DNA of 64,000 nt from Polynucleobacter rarus (GTDB lineage: Bacteria; Pseudomonadota; Gammaproteobacteria; Burkholderiales; Burkholderiaceae), in contig NZ_NTGB01000001.1 of the NCBI RefSeq assembly GCF_003072505.1, positions 2,669,622 to 2,733,621 on the forward strand, written 5' to 3'. This document shows, piece by piece, positions 43,479-52,605 of the stretch. Both the position numbers and the translations under genes were made by a program. Under the pieces are notes generated by a model that did no database searches, had not been told where the DNA came from, and saw nothing but the letters and a program-made list of their open reading frames with translations. Positions within the stretch are counted from its first letter, which is position 1. Each line of letters begins with the position of its first letter.

Positions 43479-44466
43479 AGTCGACCTTCCCGATTTTTAT
43501 CATAGTAGATTTGATGCGCTCAGCATCTTTAATTAAAAACTCACTAAAAGCTGGCGCGTCACGATAGTCTGTGGTTGCACCCAGTTTCTGCATATTCTGA
43601 ATAAAGCCATTATCTTGAGTGATTGCTTTATTTAAATCATTACGGATCGTTTGTAAAACATCTGGTGGAGTTTTTACGGGGGCAAATAAGCCTATCCATA
43701 AATAAAATTCAGCATCTTTATAGCCCAACTCTATCGCCGTTGGTACTTCCGGCAGTGCTGCTAATCTTTTATTACCCGTCACAACTAGGGCTCTAAGTGC
43801 ACCCGATTTAATTTGATTAACGACTGCAGCAGGAGAGCTGGCTGTGGTTGATATATGACCACCTAAAACTGCCAGAATCGCAGGTCCACCCCCAGCAAAA
43901 GGAATATGTCTTAATTTGACACCAGCGGCGTTTGCTAGCATTTCAATGGGAATATGAGAAGCACTGTAAGCCCCAGAAGAGCCATAAGTTACTTCACCGG
44001 GTTTTGCTTTTGCGTCAGCAATAAAGTCTTTATAAGTTTTCCATGGAGAATCAGCTTTCACAACAAGCACGATTGGATCGGCAACTAGTAACGCTAATGG
44101 CGAAAAATTGGTGATATCAAAGGTGGGTGGTCTACTGAACATTCGATCAGCTTCCGGCACGATAATCATGGACGGATTAGTTGCTAACAGGGTATATCCG
44201 TCTGCTGGCGCATTGGCAACAAAAGCAGTCCCAATCGCACCTCCGGCCCCAGGTTTAGTAAATACAACGGCCGGTTGTTGCCAGACATTAAATAAGGCTT
44301 GAGAAATTAATCGCGAGGGTTGATCGGCTGCACCTCCCGGAGGAAATGGCACAATCAGATTAACGGCTTTATTGGGGAAGTTGTTTTGCGCAAAACTAAA
44401 TAGGCTCATAAAAAAGCAGAAGCAAAATAGAAGCTTTTTTAGTAATGAGGTTGGCTGGATTAGCAT
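43477..44466 (-). CDS. Bug/TctC-family periplasmic solute-binding protein 2
   Basis: A 329-residue Bug receptor with signal peptide (cleavage near LFSFAQ, residue 26). Signatures: NKAVNLIVPFPPGGAADQPS, KPGAGGAIGTAFVANAPADG and YTLLATN. Bug proteins bind carboxylates and other small organics. It is convergent with the hydroxy-acid dehydrogenase and divergent from the Ldh2-type enzyme, a context that fits uptake of a hydroxy acid or its derivative. Confidence 0.9.
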   Translation of the reverse strand: MLIQPTSLLKKLLFCFCFFMSLFSFAQNNFPNKAVNLIVPFPPGGAADQPSRLISQALFNVWQQPAVVFTKPGAGGAIGTAFVANAPADGYTLLATNPSMIIVPEADRMFSRPPTFDITNFSPLALLVADPIVLVVKADSPWKTYKDFIADAKAKPGEVTYGSSGAYSASHIPIEMLANAAGVKLRHIPFAGGGPAILAVLGGHISTTASSPAAVVNQIKSGALRALVVTGNKRLAALPEVPTAIELGYKDAEFYLWIGLFAPVKTPPDVLQTIRNDLNKAITQDNGFIQNMQKLGATTDYRDAPAFSEFLIKDAERIKSTMIKIGKVD

Positions 44467-44553
44467 TTTTGTTCTCCTTAGTAATTTTCGTTATAAGATA
44501 AGATTACCATTAAATGTCCTCCTAATTCCAACAACTAAATCAGAATTTTTGCC

Positions 44554-45591
44554 ATGAAGCAATTACCCGCATCCGATCTCAATCAAGTAGTACAGACCAT
44601 CTTTGCAGCTGCAGGTGCTACTCCGATAGATGCAGAGCAGATTGCCGATATTTTGGTCGACAATCATTTGGCTGGTCACGATTCTCACGGTATTTTACGA
44701 ATACCTGAATATTTACAAAGTATTCAAGATGGGGAAATTGATCCAACTGCACAACCAGAAATTCTGCAAGAAACCCCAACTAGTGCAGTCGTAAAAGGTA
44801 ATTGGTCCTTTGGTCAAGTGGCGGGAAATTTTGCGACAGATATCGCCATTAAAAAAGCATTAGAAGTGGGTGTTTGCGCAGTTTCGGTTGTGCAAGCTGC
44901 GCACACTGGTCGGTTGGCTGTTTTTACGGAAAGAGCTGCTGCGCAAGGAGTAGTTATGTTCATGACGATTGGTACCGTTGATCGACCCATGACGGCCCCA
45001 TATGGAGGCGCTGCGCCACTCTTAGGCACGAATCCAATAGCGATTTCCTTACCTAATCAAGGTGGGCCTCATGTTACTCTAGATTTTGCAACATCAGCAA
45101 TTGCGGCTGGAAAAATTAAAGTAGCAAAAGCAAAGCACGAAGCTCTACCTCCCAATTGTTTAGTTGATAAAAACGGCAACCCTTCGACTGACCCCAATGA
45201 TTTTTTTGATGGTGGTTTTATGTTGCCATTTGGTGGTCACAAAGGCTACGCTTTAGCCGTGATGGCAGAGCTCATGAGTGGACCATTGGTTGGTTCAGAA
45301 TCTTTTCCAGGAGTGACTCAACGCAGTGGCATCTTTATTTTTGCACTAAAAGCTTCGCTCTTTCAGCCAATGGAACAATATAACCAAGCCTTACAAAAAT
45401 CGATTAAAAAGTTTAAGGCTATTCCACCGGCAAAAGGTTTTGATGAGGTTTTATTACCGGGTGAACCAGAGGCGAGAACTCATAAAAAAAGAGCTCAAGA
45501 GGGGATTCAAATTCCCCAAGATACTTGGAATGCGGTAAAAAAAGCGGCGATGACAGTCGGAGTAGATATTGACGCTATAGCACGTAACTAA
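44554..45591 (+). CDS. Ldh2-type malate/L-lactate/ureidoglycolate dehydrogenase
   Basis: A 345-residue NAD(P)-dependent dehydrogenase of the malate/lactate dehydrogenase type 2 family. The signatures are NHLAGHDSHGILRIPEYL (catalytic His) near the N-terminus, AAHTGRLAVFTERAA, TNPIAISLPNQ and FGGHKGYALAVMAELMSG. Members act on small 2-hydroxy or 2-imino acids; the exact substrate is not visible. It is divergent from Bug receptor 2 with an 87-base gap. Confidence 0.88.
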   Translation: MKQLPASDLNQVVQTIFAAAGATPIDAEQIADILVDNHLAGHDSHGILRIPEYLQSIQDGEIDPTAQPEILQETPTSAVVKGNWSFGQVAGNFATDIAIKKALEVGVCAVSVVQAAHTGRLAVFTERAAAQGVVMFMTIGTVDRPMTAPYGGAAPLLGTNPIAISLPNQGGPHVTLDFATSAIAAGKIKVAKAKHEALPPNCLVDKNGNPSTDPNDFFDGGFMLPFGGHKGYALAVMAELMSGPLVGSESFPGVTQRSGIFIFALKASLFQPMEQYNQALQKSIKKFKAIPPAKGFDEVLLPGEPEARTHKKRAQEGIQIPQDTWNAVKKAAMTVGVDIDAIARN

Positions 45592-45658
45592 TCTAGGCAA
45601 CTGATTTTAGCCAGCAGCTTACACCACTAGCTAAGACCAGTTGTTTAGAGACTAAGAT

Positions 45659-46414
45659 TTAAAAAGCAAAACGACTCGAACCACCATCAACAGGGATGAC
45701 AGTGCCAGTAACGTAGCTCGATAATGGTGAGCTGAAAAATAATGCCACTGAGGCAATTTCTTCCGTAGTACCAAATCGACCAATTGGAATCTCTTGACGA
45801 GAATACTCTAGTTCACTTTCTAAGGTCGGATAACGCTTTTGAATTTGCTCAGTCCGAATACGGCCAGGCTGAAGGCAATTGACAGTAACACCCTGGGGAG
45901 CCACTTCACGCGAAAGTGCTTTAGCCCAAACATGAACTGCCGCTTTGGCCGTGAAAGCGGCATTTAGCATTCGCGGCTCAGAGGTGCCAGTAAAAGTGAC
46001 AATCCTACCCCAATTCCTTTCTTGCATTTTGGGTACTAAAGCGTGGGTGAGTTCCCTAATACGGAAAAAATTTAGCGTCATACCCTCTAACCATTGTTCT
46101 TGTGTGGCATCAAATGGAATAGGCCGACTTCCGCCAGCGGCATTTATCAAAATATCGACATGACCTAAAATATTTAGCGCTTCTTTGGCAACTCTCTCCG
46201 AGTCCCCTGCAATTGAAAAATCGGCCACGAGCGGAATTATTTTGCCACCGCTTTGGCTATCGACTTCTTTTGATAAAGCTTCAACGAGTTCAAGGCGTCT
46301 AGCAACGCCAATGACAGTTACACCTTCCTGAGCAAGCATCTTAGCGGTTGTTCTACCAATTCCTTGGCTTGCGCCTGTTACTAAAGCTGTTTTTCCTTTT
46401 AGTCCCCAATCCAT
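45659..46414 (-). CDS. Short-chain dehydrogenase/reductase lacking catalytic Tyr
   Basis: A 251-residue SDR-fold protein with the NAD(P) site VTGASQGIGRT, the NAAGGS segment and a C-terminal VTGTVIPVDGG. At the active site, the usual YxxxK reads FTAK (within LNAAFTAKAAVH), replacing the catalytic Tyr with Phe, and the Ser position, around VTFTGTS, is also not conserved. The Lys is kept. It may be a non-canonical enzyme or a binding protein. Convergent with the Ldh2-type gene and divergent from Bug receptor 3. Confidence 0.85.
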   Translation of the reverse strand: MDWGLKGKTALVTGASQGIGRTTAKMLAQEGVTVIGVARRLELVEALSKEVDSQSGGKIIPLVADFSIAGDSERVAKEALNILGHVDILINAAGGSRPIPFDATQEQWLEGMTLNFFRIRELTHALVPKMQERNWGRIVTFTGTSEPRMLNAAFTAKAAVHVWAKALSREVAPQGVTVNCLQPGRIRTEQIQKRYPTLESELEYSRQEIPIGRFGTTEEIASVALFFSSPLSSYVTGTVIPVDGGSSRFAF

Positions 46415-46496
46415 CGTCTTCCTTTAATTAGATCTATTAATGTATTTAACACTTAATGCTAACATCATCAAATAATAATTTAAGTTGGAGATCAAA

Positions 46497-47489
46497 TTGT
46501 CTTTTTTAATTCATTGCCTTAAAAAAATTAGATTAGCTGTGTTGATATGTCTCCACACAGGTCTGATTGTCAATGTGGGTTACGCTCAAACAAAATACCC
46601 TAATAGAACCGTTACGATTGTGGTATCAAACCCACCTGGTGGTGGCACAGATGCTTTTGCTAGGTATATCGCACAGGGCCTAACAAGTAAATTGGGTCAA
46701 GCGGTAGTTGTTGAAAATAAAGCGGGTGGGAACGGTAGTATTGCTGCTGAATATGTGGCTAGAGCAGCTCCTGATGGTTATACAATCCTACTGGGTTACA
46801 CCGCTACGCATGGCATTAGTCCAGCACTTTTAAAGCAAAAATATGATCCAATCAAAGACTTTGAGCCGATTGGTATGATTGCGTTTTCTCCAACATTACT
46901 GGTTGCTAACAGTGCCCTACCAATTAAAAACACCAAGGAGTTAATTGCATATATTCAATCTAAGCCAAATACAATTAGCTATGCCTCTGCTGGGAATGGC
47001 TCTGCCCCCCACTTTGCTGGTGAGTTATTTAAATTAGCATCTGGAACAGATATTCTGCATATTCCATATAAAGGTGCTTCACCAGGTGTGATGGATACAA
47101 TATCTGGCACAACCCAATTAATGTTCCCAAGTTTATATACGGCCTATCCTCAGGTGGTCGCTGGTAAGTTAAAGGCATTAGGTATTGCTGGCCAGAAACG
47201 CTCAAAAGTAATGCCTCAGTTGCCGACCTTAACCGAGCAGGGTATCCCAGATGTGAACGTTGATCAATGGTACGCTTTGTTTGCTCCAGCAAAAACTCCA
47301 CAAGCGGTCATAAAACTCTTAAATGAAGAAATGAATCTCATCCTAAAAGATCCCATCGTTGAAAAGAAAATTGAGGATCAAGGGGCTGAAGTTGAAACTG
47401 GGACGCCAGAACAATTAAAGCAATTTGTCGCTAAAGAAGCGGAGTACTGGAAAGGCGTCATTGCCAAAACGAAGATTACTGCCAACTAA
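46497..47489 (+). CDS. Bug/TctC-family periplasmic solute-binding protein 3
   Basis: A 330-residue Bug receptor. Signal peptide ends near VNVGYAQ (residue 28). Signatures: NRTVTIVVSNPPGGGTDAFA, ENKAGGNGSIAAEYVARAAP and DGYTILLGY. TTG at 46497 is chosen because GGAG lies six bases before it; a TTG at 46485 overlaps that site. It is divergent from the SDR gene and convergent with the MmgE/PrpD gene, with a hairpin terminator between. Confidence 0.9.
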   Translation: MSFLIHCLKKIRLAVLICLHTGLIVNVGYAQTKYPNRTVTIVVSNPPGGGTDAFARYIAQGLTSKLGQAVVVENKAGGNGSIAAEYVARAAPDGYTILLGYTATHGISPALLKQKYDPIKDFEPIGMIAFSPTLLVANSALPIKNTKELIAYIQSKPNTISYASAGNGSAPHFAGELFKLASGTDILHIPYKGASPGVMDTISGTTQLMFPSLYTAYPQVVAGKLKALGIAGQKRSKVMPQLPTLTEQGIPDVNVDQWYALFAPAKTPQAVIKLLNEEMNLILKDPIVEKKIEDQGAEVETGTPEQLKQFVAKEAEYWKGVIAKTKITAN

Positions 47490-47522
47490 TCATTAAGAAA
47501 AGTCTGAGTGTTTAAGCGATAA

Positions 47523-47549
47523 ATTACAGGATTTGTTCAATCCTGTAAT
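47523..47549. terminator. Convergent terminator, 10-base stem
   Basis: Perfect arms ATTACAGGAT and ATCCTGTAAT with a seven-base loop, between Bug receptor 3 (+) and the MmgE/PrpD gene (-). Confidence 0.7.
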
Positions 47550-47569
47550 GTAAGAACAACATTAATCTT

Positions 47570-49042
47570 TTAGGCAAACAAACGAATCAAGGTCTGAATA
47601 TTCGCCATCTTGTCTAAACTCCAAATCGATTTAATCGCATTATTGGCTTTTTCTTTGCCCATTAATGAGACAGTGTTACCGAGGAATTTGGCTTCTAAAT
47701 TTTGATCTGATATTGGATTAGCCACAGTTCCTGTTGCATGCTCAATACCTGCTTCAAAGACTTTGCCATTTTTTGTTCGAACAATCGCGGACGCTTGATC
47801 TAGACGGTAACTGGATGAGGCAGTCACTTTAACGAGTTTACGAAGGGCCTGTACTTTAGGTTGTTGCGCTTTTTCATTAGTGAATTGTGAAATTCCACCA
47901 GCCTGATCAATGTAAGAAACCGCCGCTGCATGATTCGCACTAAATTTTGACATGAGCCCAGATCCAGGTGCGTCCACACCAGTAATACGAATCACATCGG
48001 GATGAACTATTATTTCTAAAGATTCAATTTCTTCCGGCGAAATCTTAGAGTCTTTCGACGCTTTAATCGCAGCATCAATTAAAGGGTGTAAAACTACCCC
48101 ACAGGCATAAGGTTTATAACCGTTACCATTAATCATGAGGGGATTGCCGAAATTAGAGGTAATCATTGGGAGGTCCTGCGTTTTACTATAGATTTTTGTA
48201 AAACCAAGATTACCTTCTAAGATTTCAGGGGAACTCGTAAAGCCATTTTTCGCTAGTAGAGAGGCTAAAACTCCGTGGTAAGCTGATTTACCAGCATGAA
48301 AAGATTTGCAATCACTACCTCGGTTTTGTTGCATCCCAGCTGCTTGAGTACAGCCAATTCCTAATGCATTGACAGTTTGGGCGGCATTTAAATTTCGCAG
48401 TCGTGCACTTGCTGCTGTTGCTGCTATCGTGCCTAAAGTCCCAGTTAAATGCCAGCCTCCTCGGTGGTGACCTGGCATACCCTGCCCTACTCTTATACCA
48501 GCCTCAAATGCTGCAACGACGGCAGTGATGATATCCTTGCCAGGAGACTTTTCAGCCTCACCAATGGCTAAGAGAGCTGGCATGGTTGCGGTACTTGTAT
48601 GCAGAATCACTCCACCTAAATGAGTGTCATCAAAATCTAATACGTGCCCCATTTGCCCATTGGCAAGAGGAGCATCTAACATACTTAATTTAAGACCTTT
48701 TTGTCCTAAAACAGTAGCGGTAGGTAAAGAGCCAATTTCTTTTAAAGATTTAATTAAAATTTGTGGGGTTGGATGTTGGCTGCCTGCAATCGCACACCCC
48801 ATCCAATCCAAAATTGCTCTTTTTGCTTCATGCGAAGATTGTGCGGGTAAATCATCATAATTTAAATTTGCAATATGCTTTGAGAGAGCTTGAGTAATAC
48901 CAAGACCGGTATTGCCTGCACCATATGATTCAGTAGACTCTGTGGTCGACGGTGTGGACTGAGCAAGTGCGGGTTGACTTGCAAAATAACCAGCGCCTAA
49001 CAATAGCCCAGCACCCAAAACATCCCGTCGATTCATTTCCAT
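47570..49042 (-). CDS. MmgE/PrpD-family protein with Tat-like signal
   Basis: A 490-residue member of the MmgE/PrpD family (2-methylcitrate dehydratase and relatives such as aconitate decarboxylase and iminodisuccinate epimerase). Signatures: DWMGCAIAGSQHPTPQ, GQMGHVLDFDDTH, GIGCTQAAGMQQNRGS and KSFHAGKSAYHGVLAS. The N-terminus NRRDVLGAGLLLGAGYFASQ is a strong twin-arginine signal, so it is probably exported. Most family members are cytoplasmic. This suggests a periplasmic hydratase or decarboxylase acting before uptake by the Bug system. ATG at 49036 is an alternative start. Confidence 0.87.
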   Translation of the reverse strand: MEMNRRDVLGAGLLLGAGYFASQPALAQSTPSTTESTESYGAGNTGLGITQALSKHIANLNYDDLPAQSSHEAKRAILDWMGCAIAGSQHPTPQILIKSLKEIGSLPTATVLGQKGLKLSMLDAPLANGQMGHVLDFDDTHLGGVILHTSTATMPALLAIGEAEKSPGKDIITAVVAAFEAGIRVGQGMPGHHRGGWHLTGTLGTIAATAASARLRNLNAAQTVNALGIGCTQAAGMQQNRGSDCKSFHAGKSAYHGVLASLLAKNGFTSSPEILEGNLGFTKIYSKTQDLPMITSNFGNPLMINGNGYKPYACGVVLHPLIDAAIKASKDSKISPEEIESLEIIVHPDVIRITGVDAPGSGLMSKFSANHAAAVSYIDQAGGISQFTNEKAQQPKVQALRKLVKVTASSSYRLDQASAIVRTKNGKVFEAGIEHATGTVANPISDQNLEAKFLGNTVSLMGKEKANNAIKSIWSLDKMANIQTLIRLFA

Positions 49043-49241
49043 TGCTTGTCTCCATATTGGTGTATTAATTTGTATTTATTCTAACGCACAGAATCATGCC
49101 TAAACGAAGTTACATTTAATTTTGCCAACATTAGAAATGTAGTGAGACCAAACAAGCTTTCCTAAGAAATGTTATAAATACAGTTCCTTCATTTCTTTTT
49201 GAGATCTGAAATACTTAATTCTCTTAAAATTTAGAAAAGTT

Positions 49242-50765
49242 ATGAGTTATCAGCTTGTTTGGTTTAAAAGAGATTTAAGAAGCCAAGACCATATGGCTTT
49301 ATCAGAGGCTGCGAGGCAAGGCTCGGTAAGATGTATTTATATTGTCGAACCAGAATTATGGCTACAACCCGATGTTGCTCTCCAACATTTTGAATTTATC
49401 AAAGAGTCTTTAGAAGATTTAAATACTGACCTTGGTCGATATGGCGGTTGTATCGAAATTCATTACGGTGAAGTCATTGAAGTATTATCAAAAATCATGC
49501 AGGAAGCTGCGTTTGCTAAGCTTCATTCGCATCAAGAAACCGGGAACGGATTTACCTATACAAGGGATCAAAAAGTAGCTATTTGGTGCAAACAGCATCA
49601 AGTTGTCTGGCAGGAATATCAGCAGTTTGGGGTAATTCGAGGTTTAAAAAATAGAAACCAATGGGACCTCGCCTGGGAAAAGTTCATGAGTGCACCCATT
49701 CAGACAATCTCGAAGATTGACTTCTGGCAAAAAGGTTTGAGAGCTCAATTAGTGATGCCAGCACCAGAACATCTTCAGCATAATCCACCACTGCGACAGC
49801 GGGGCGGCAGAGTCTTAGCCATTGCCACCTTAAATAGTTTTTTAAATGCCCGCAGCATTGGTTACCGTGGAGGTATTTCCTCACCATTGTTAGCGCCCGA
49901 TGCTTGTTCCCGAATTTCCCCGTATCTTGCTTGGGGTTGCATTAGCATGCGAGAGGTTGTACAACAAACTCGCCTAGCCCTAACCAAAATCCCTCCCCAA
50001 GCCGTTCGACACCGAGCAGGATTAACGGCCTATATTAGTCGCTTACATTGGCATTGTCATTTCATACAAAAATTAGAAAGTGAACCAGAAATTGAGTGGC
50101 AAAATATGCACCGAGGTTACGATGGTCTTCGAGAAAACGACTTTAATGATCAGTTATTCGAAGATTTAAAAAATGCCAATACAGGTTGGCCAATGGTTGA
50201 TGCCTGTGTAACGATGCTTAAAGAAACTGGCTGGATAAATTTTCGGATGCGAGCCATGCTCGTTTCGGTGGCGGCTTATCCACTTTGGTTACATTGGCGC
50301 CCTTTAGGTGAGTGGTTGGCGACCCAGTTCCTAGACTATGAACCAGGTATTCACTGGAGCCAATTACAAATGCAATCAGGTACCACCGGCATTAATACGA
50401 CGAGAGTATATAACCCCATTAAACAAGCTCAAGATCACGACCCTAAGGGCTATTTTGTGAGAAAGTGGCTACCACCAATGCGTAAAGTACCAGATTCCTG
50501 GTTACTAGAACCATGGCTGATGACTGAACAAGTGCAAATAAACTCAGGGGTGAAACTGGGAGTAGATATACCCGCTCCAAAGGTGGACTTGAAGTTGGCA
50601 CTCATCGAGTCCAAGCAACGCTTGCATGCAAGACGACAAAAGCCATTAGTAAAAGCAGGAAAATCAGCAATAGTAATCAAACATGCATCACGTAAAAATC
50701 CAGAAAAAAACTCTAAAAAGAGTGCGAAGACAGTTAATAAGAATCAATTAGGCTTTGATTTTTAG
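49242..50765 (+). CDS. Deoxyribodipyrimidine photolyase/cryptochrome family protein
   Basis: A 507-residue protein with an N-terminal antenna domain (LVWFKRDLRSQDHMALSEAA) and a C-terminal FAD domain (RISPYLAWGCISMREV, the WHCHFIQKL segment, NFRMRAMLVSVAAYPLWLHW, HWSQLQMQSGTTGINTTRVY). Photolyases repair UV dimers with blue light; the family also includes sensors, and this member's role is not settled by sequence alone. The last 50 residues are a Lys-rich tail ending NQLGFDF, absent in compact photolyases; QLGFDF resembles a sliding-clamp-binding hexapeptide. Confidence 0.9.
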   Translation: MSYQLVWFKRDLRSQDHMALSEAARQGSVRCIYIVEPELWLQPDVALQHFEFIKESLEDLNTDLGRYGGCIEIHYGEVIEVLSKIMQEAAFAKLHSHQETGNGFTYTRDQKVAIWCKQHQVVWQEYQQFGVIRGLKNRNQWDLAWEKFMSAPIQTISKIDFWQKGLRAQLVMPAPEHLQHNPPLRQRGGRVLAIATLNSFLNARSIGYRGGISSPLLAPDACSRISPYLAWGCISMREVVQQTRLALTKIPPQAVRHRAGLTAYISRLHWHCHFIQKLESEPEIEWQNMHRGYDGLRENDFNDQLFEDLKNANTGWPMVDACVTMLKETGWINFRMRAMLVSVAAYPLWLHWRPLGEWLATQFLDYEPGIHWSQLQMQSGTTGINTTRVYNPIKQAQDHDPKGYFVRKWLPPMRKVPDSWLLEPWLMTEQVQINSGVKLGVDIPAPKVDLKLALIESKQRLHARRQKPLVKAGKSAIVIKHASRKNPEKNSKKSAKTVNKNQLGFDF

Positions 50766-50797
50766 AAGATTGCAGGTGAGTTCAATAAAGGATACAG

Positions 50798-51421
50798 TTG
50801 AACTCAATAATGAACATAACCACCCATAAAATCGAAATGAATTATTTCAAAAATAAAGTAATCTTCAAAGTTTTTCTAATCGCACTCCTCTCTACAGTTT
50901 TACCTGTGAAAGCAGCATTATTAGATCTTTTACAAGATGGTCAGCACGTCTTATTAATGAGACATGCTGATGCCCCTGGCTTTGGTGATCCAGCTGGTTA
51001 TACTCTTAGCCAATGCTCTACTCAGCGGAACTTAGGCGCTGATGGGAAAAGACAAGCTCGTATTATTGGTGAGTGGTTAGACTCGCAAGGAATTAAGGCT
51101 CCTAAATTATTTAGTAGTCCTTGGTGCAGATGTTTAGATACCGCAACGCTCATGAACAAAGGGCCTCTAATGATTGAACCCTCTTTAGGTTCTTTTTTCG
51201 ATGAGATGAGTTTAGAAAAGAAACAGACACGAGAATTAGAGATATTCATTCAGAATACCTTAGTAAAGAATCCGAAGACACCTCTGATTCTTGTAACGCA
51301 CCATGTGAATATCCAAGCATTTACGGGAAAAGTAGTTAATGTGGGTGATATGGTTTTAGTAAAAGTGAATAAAAATGGGCAGCATATCTCCCATAGTGTG
51401 ATCAAAAGTCCACCGTATTAA
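50798..51421 (+). CDS. Exported histidine phosphatase family protein
   Basis: A 207-residue protein with an N-terminal signal (LIALLSTVLPVKA) and the phosphohistidine motif LLMRHADAPG; the second His is in LVTHHVNIQ, and the Arg in SSPWCRCLDTA. Members remove phosphate from varied substrates. Starts at TTG 50798 (AAAGGA seven bases before) or ATG 50810. Substrate unknown. Confidence 0.83.
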   Translation: MNSIMNITTHKIEMNYFKNKVIFKVFLIALLSTVLPVKAALLDLLQDGQHVLLMRHADAPGFGDPAGYTLSQCSTQRNLGADGKRQARIIGEWLDSQGIKAPKLFSSPWCRCLDTATLMNKGPLMIEPSLGSFFDEMSLEKKQTRELEIFIQNTLVKNPKTPLILVTHHVNIQAFTGKVVNVGDMVLVKVNKNGQHISHSVIKSPPY

Positions 51422-51542
51422 TGACTCTTTTGAAGTTAATCCTTGAAGAGAACTTATTCTTTTACAAAATGGTTAAAATTAAATTTCACTTCAAGATAAC
51501 TGATTGCGATTCTTGATTTCAACACAACTTTATGGATCAAAA

Positions 51543-52550
51543 ATGAAGGCCAATCTTTTAAAAATAATTGCTCTTAGTGTTCTGAGCACTTTGATTATAT
51601 CCAGTGCTTCGGCACAGAGTAATGACACCATCATCGATACAAAGCAAATGCAAAAAGCGATGGAGCGTGGTGCCATCATTTGGGATGTACGTGATGAAAA
51701 AAGTTATTTAGAGGGACATTTACCAGGAGCCATCAACTTTGGTGATGTCGGTGCTGTTTTAAAAGACCCGAATAAAGAAGACTTTATTGCGACCGAACAA
51801 ATTAAAAAAATATTTGATGCTGCTGGGCTAGATGTTCGTCTGGAAATAATGGTTTATGGATTACGTGGAAGCCCAAATGCTTATTTTGGTTTGTATGCAG
51901 TAAATTATTTTGGTGGTCAGCAAGCAAAAGCTTATCACGACGGTATTGATGGTTGGAAAGCTGCTGGATTACCGCTAATAAAAGAGCGGACAAGCTTACC
52001 TCCAGTTTCCGTTGCGTTGAATGAGCAACCACAGTTGATGGTGACGAATGAAGAAATGCTCAAACTGTATAACGATAGCAATTTACAAATTGTGGATGCA
52101 CGTACACCAGATGAGTATTCAGGTAAAGATGTTCGTGCTATCCGTGGAGGTCACATCCCTAATGCGATTAACATACCTTTTGAGGAAAATTGGCAAGACC
52201 CAGCTGCTGCTATTAAGCTGAGTAAAAAGCTCGTTTCAGATAACAGTGGGATGGCTCTTAAAAGTAAGCTTGATTTGAAAAAGCTTTACTCGAAGTTAGA
52301 CCCAAATAAAGAAACCGTCGTTTATTGTCAAAGTGGTGTTCGTGCCTCAGAAACAACCACTGTTCTCAAAGATTTAGGGTTTAAGAATGTCAGAGTTTAT
52401 GACTCATCTTGGCTGGGATGGGGCAATAATTTGAATGCTCCTGCGGCAGAAGAAACTTTTCTGAATGTTGGTGCACTCAATGCCAAAATCGCAGGCATGC
52501 TAGCAAAAATTAACCAATTAGAAGAAGCCTTGAAAGCGAAGAGTAATTAA
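51543..52550 (+). CDS. Periplasmic tandem rhodanese sulfurtransferase
   Basis: A 335-residue secreted protein (signal to about SASAQ, residue 21) with two rhodanese domains. The second has the active loop CQSGVR with Cys262; the first has GLRGSP at the same place and no Cys, as in SseA/TST-type proteins where only one half is catalytic. It moves sulfane sulfur, for example thiosulfate to cyanide or another acceptor. A coiled-coil-like tail follows (about 315-335). With SorAB at 920 it adds to a sulfur-oxidation theme. ATG at 51543 is chosen over the upstream TTG. Confidence 0.87.
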   Translation: MKANLLKIIALSVLSTLIISSASAQSNDTIIDTKQMQKAMERGAIIWDVRDEKSYLEGHLPGAINFGDVGAVLKDPNKEDFIATEQIKKIFDAAGLDVRLEIMVYGLRGSPNAYFGLYAVNYFGGQQAKAYHDGIDGWKAAGLPLIKERTSLPPVSVALNEQPQLMVTNEEMLKLYNDSNLQIVDARTPDEYSGKDVRAIRGGHIPNAINIPFEENWQDPAAAIKLSKKLVSDNSGMALKSKLDLKKLYSKLDPNKETVVYCQSGVRASETTTVLKDLGFKNVRVYDSSWLGWGNNLNAPAAEETFLNVGALNAKIAGMLAKINQLEEALKAKSN

Positions 52551-52570
52551 TTAGCTCCGAGTCACAAAAC

Positions 52571-52605
52571 GCAATTGAATTGCTAATTAACTACAGTTCA
52601 ATTGC
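52571..52605. terminator. Inverted repeat between convergent genes
   Basis: Arms GCAATTGAA and TTCAATTGC, perfect over nine bases with a 17-base loop, between the rhodanese and the ABC permease. It overlaps the permease stop. No T run is present, so the call is moderate. Confidence 0.45.
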
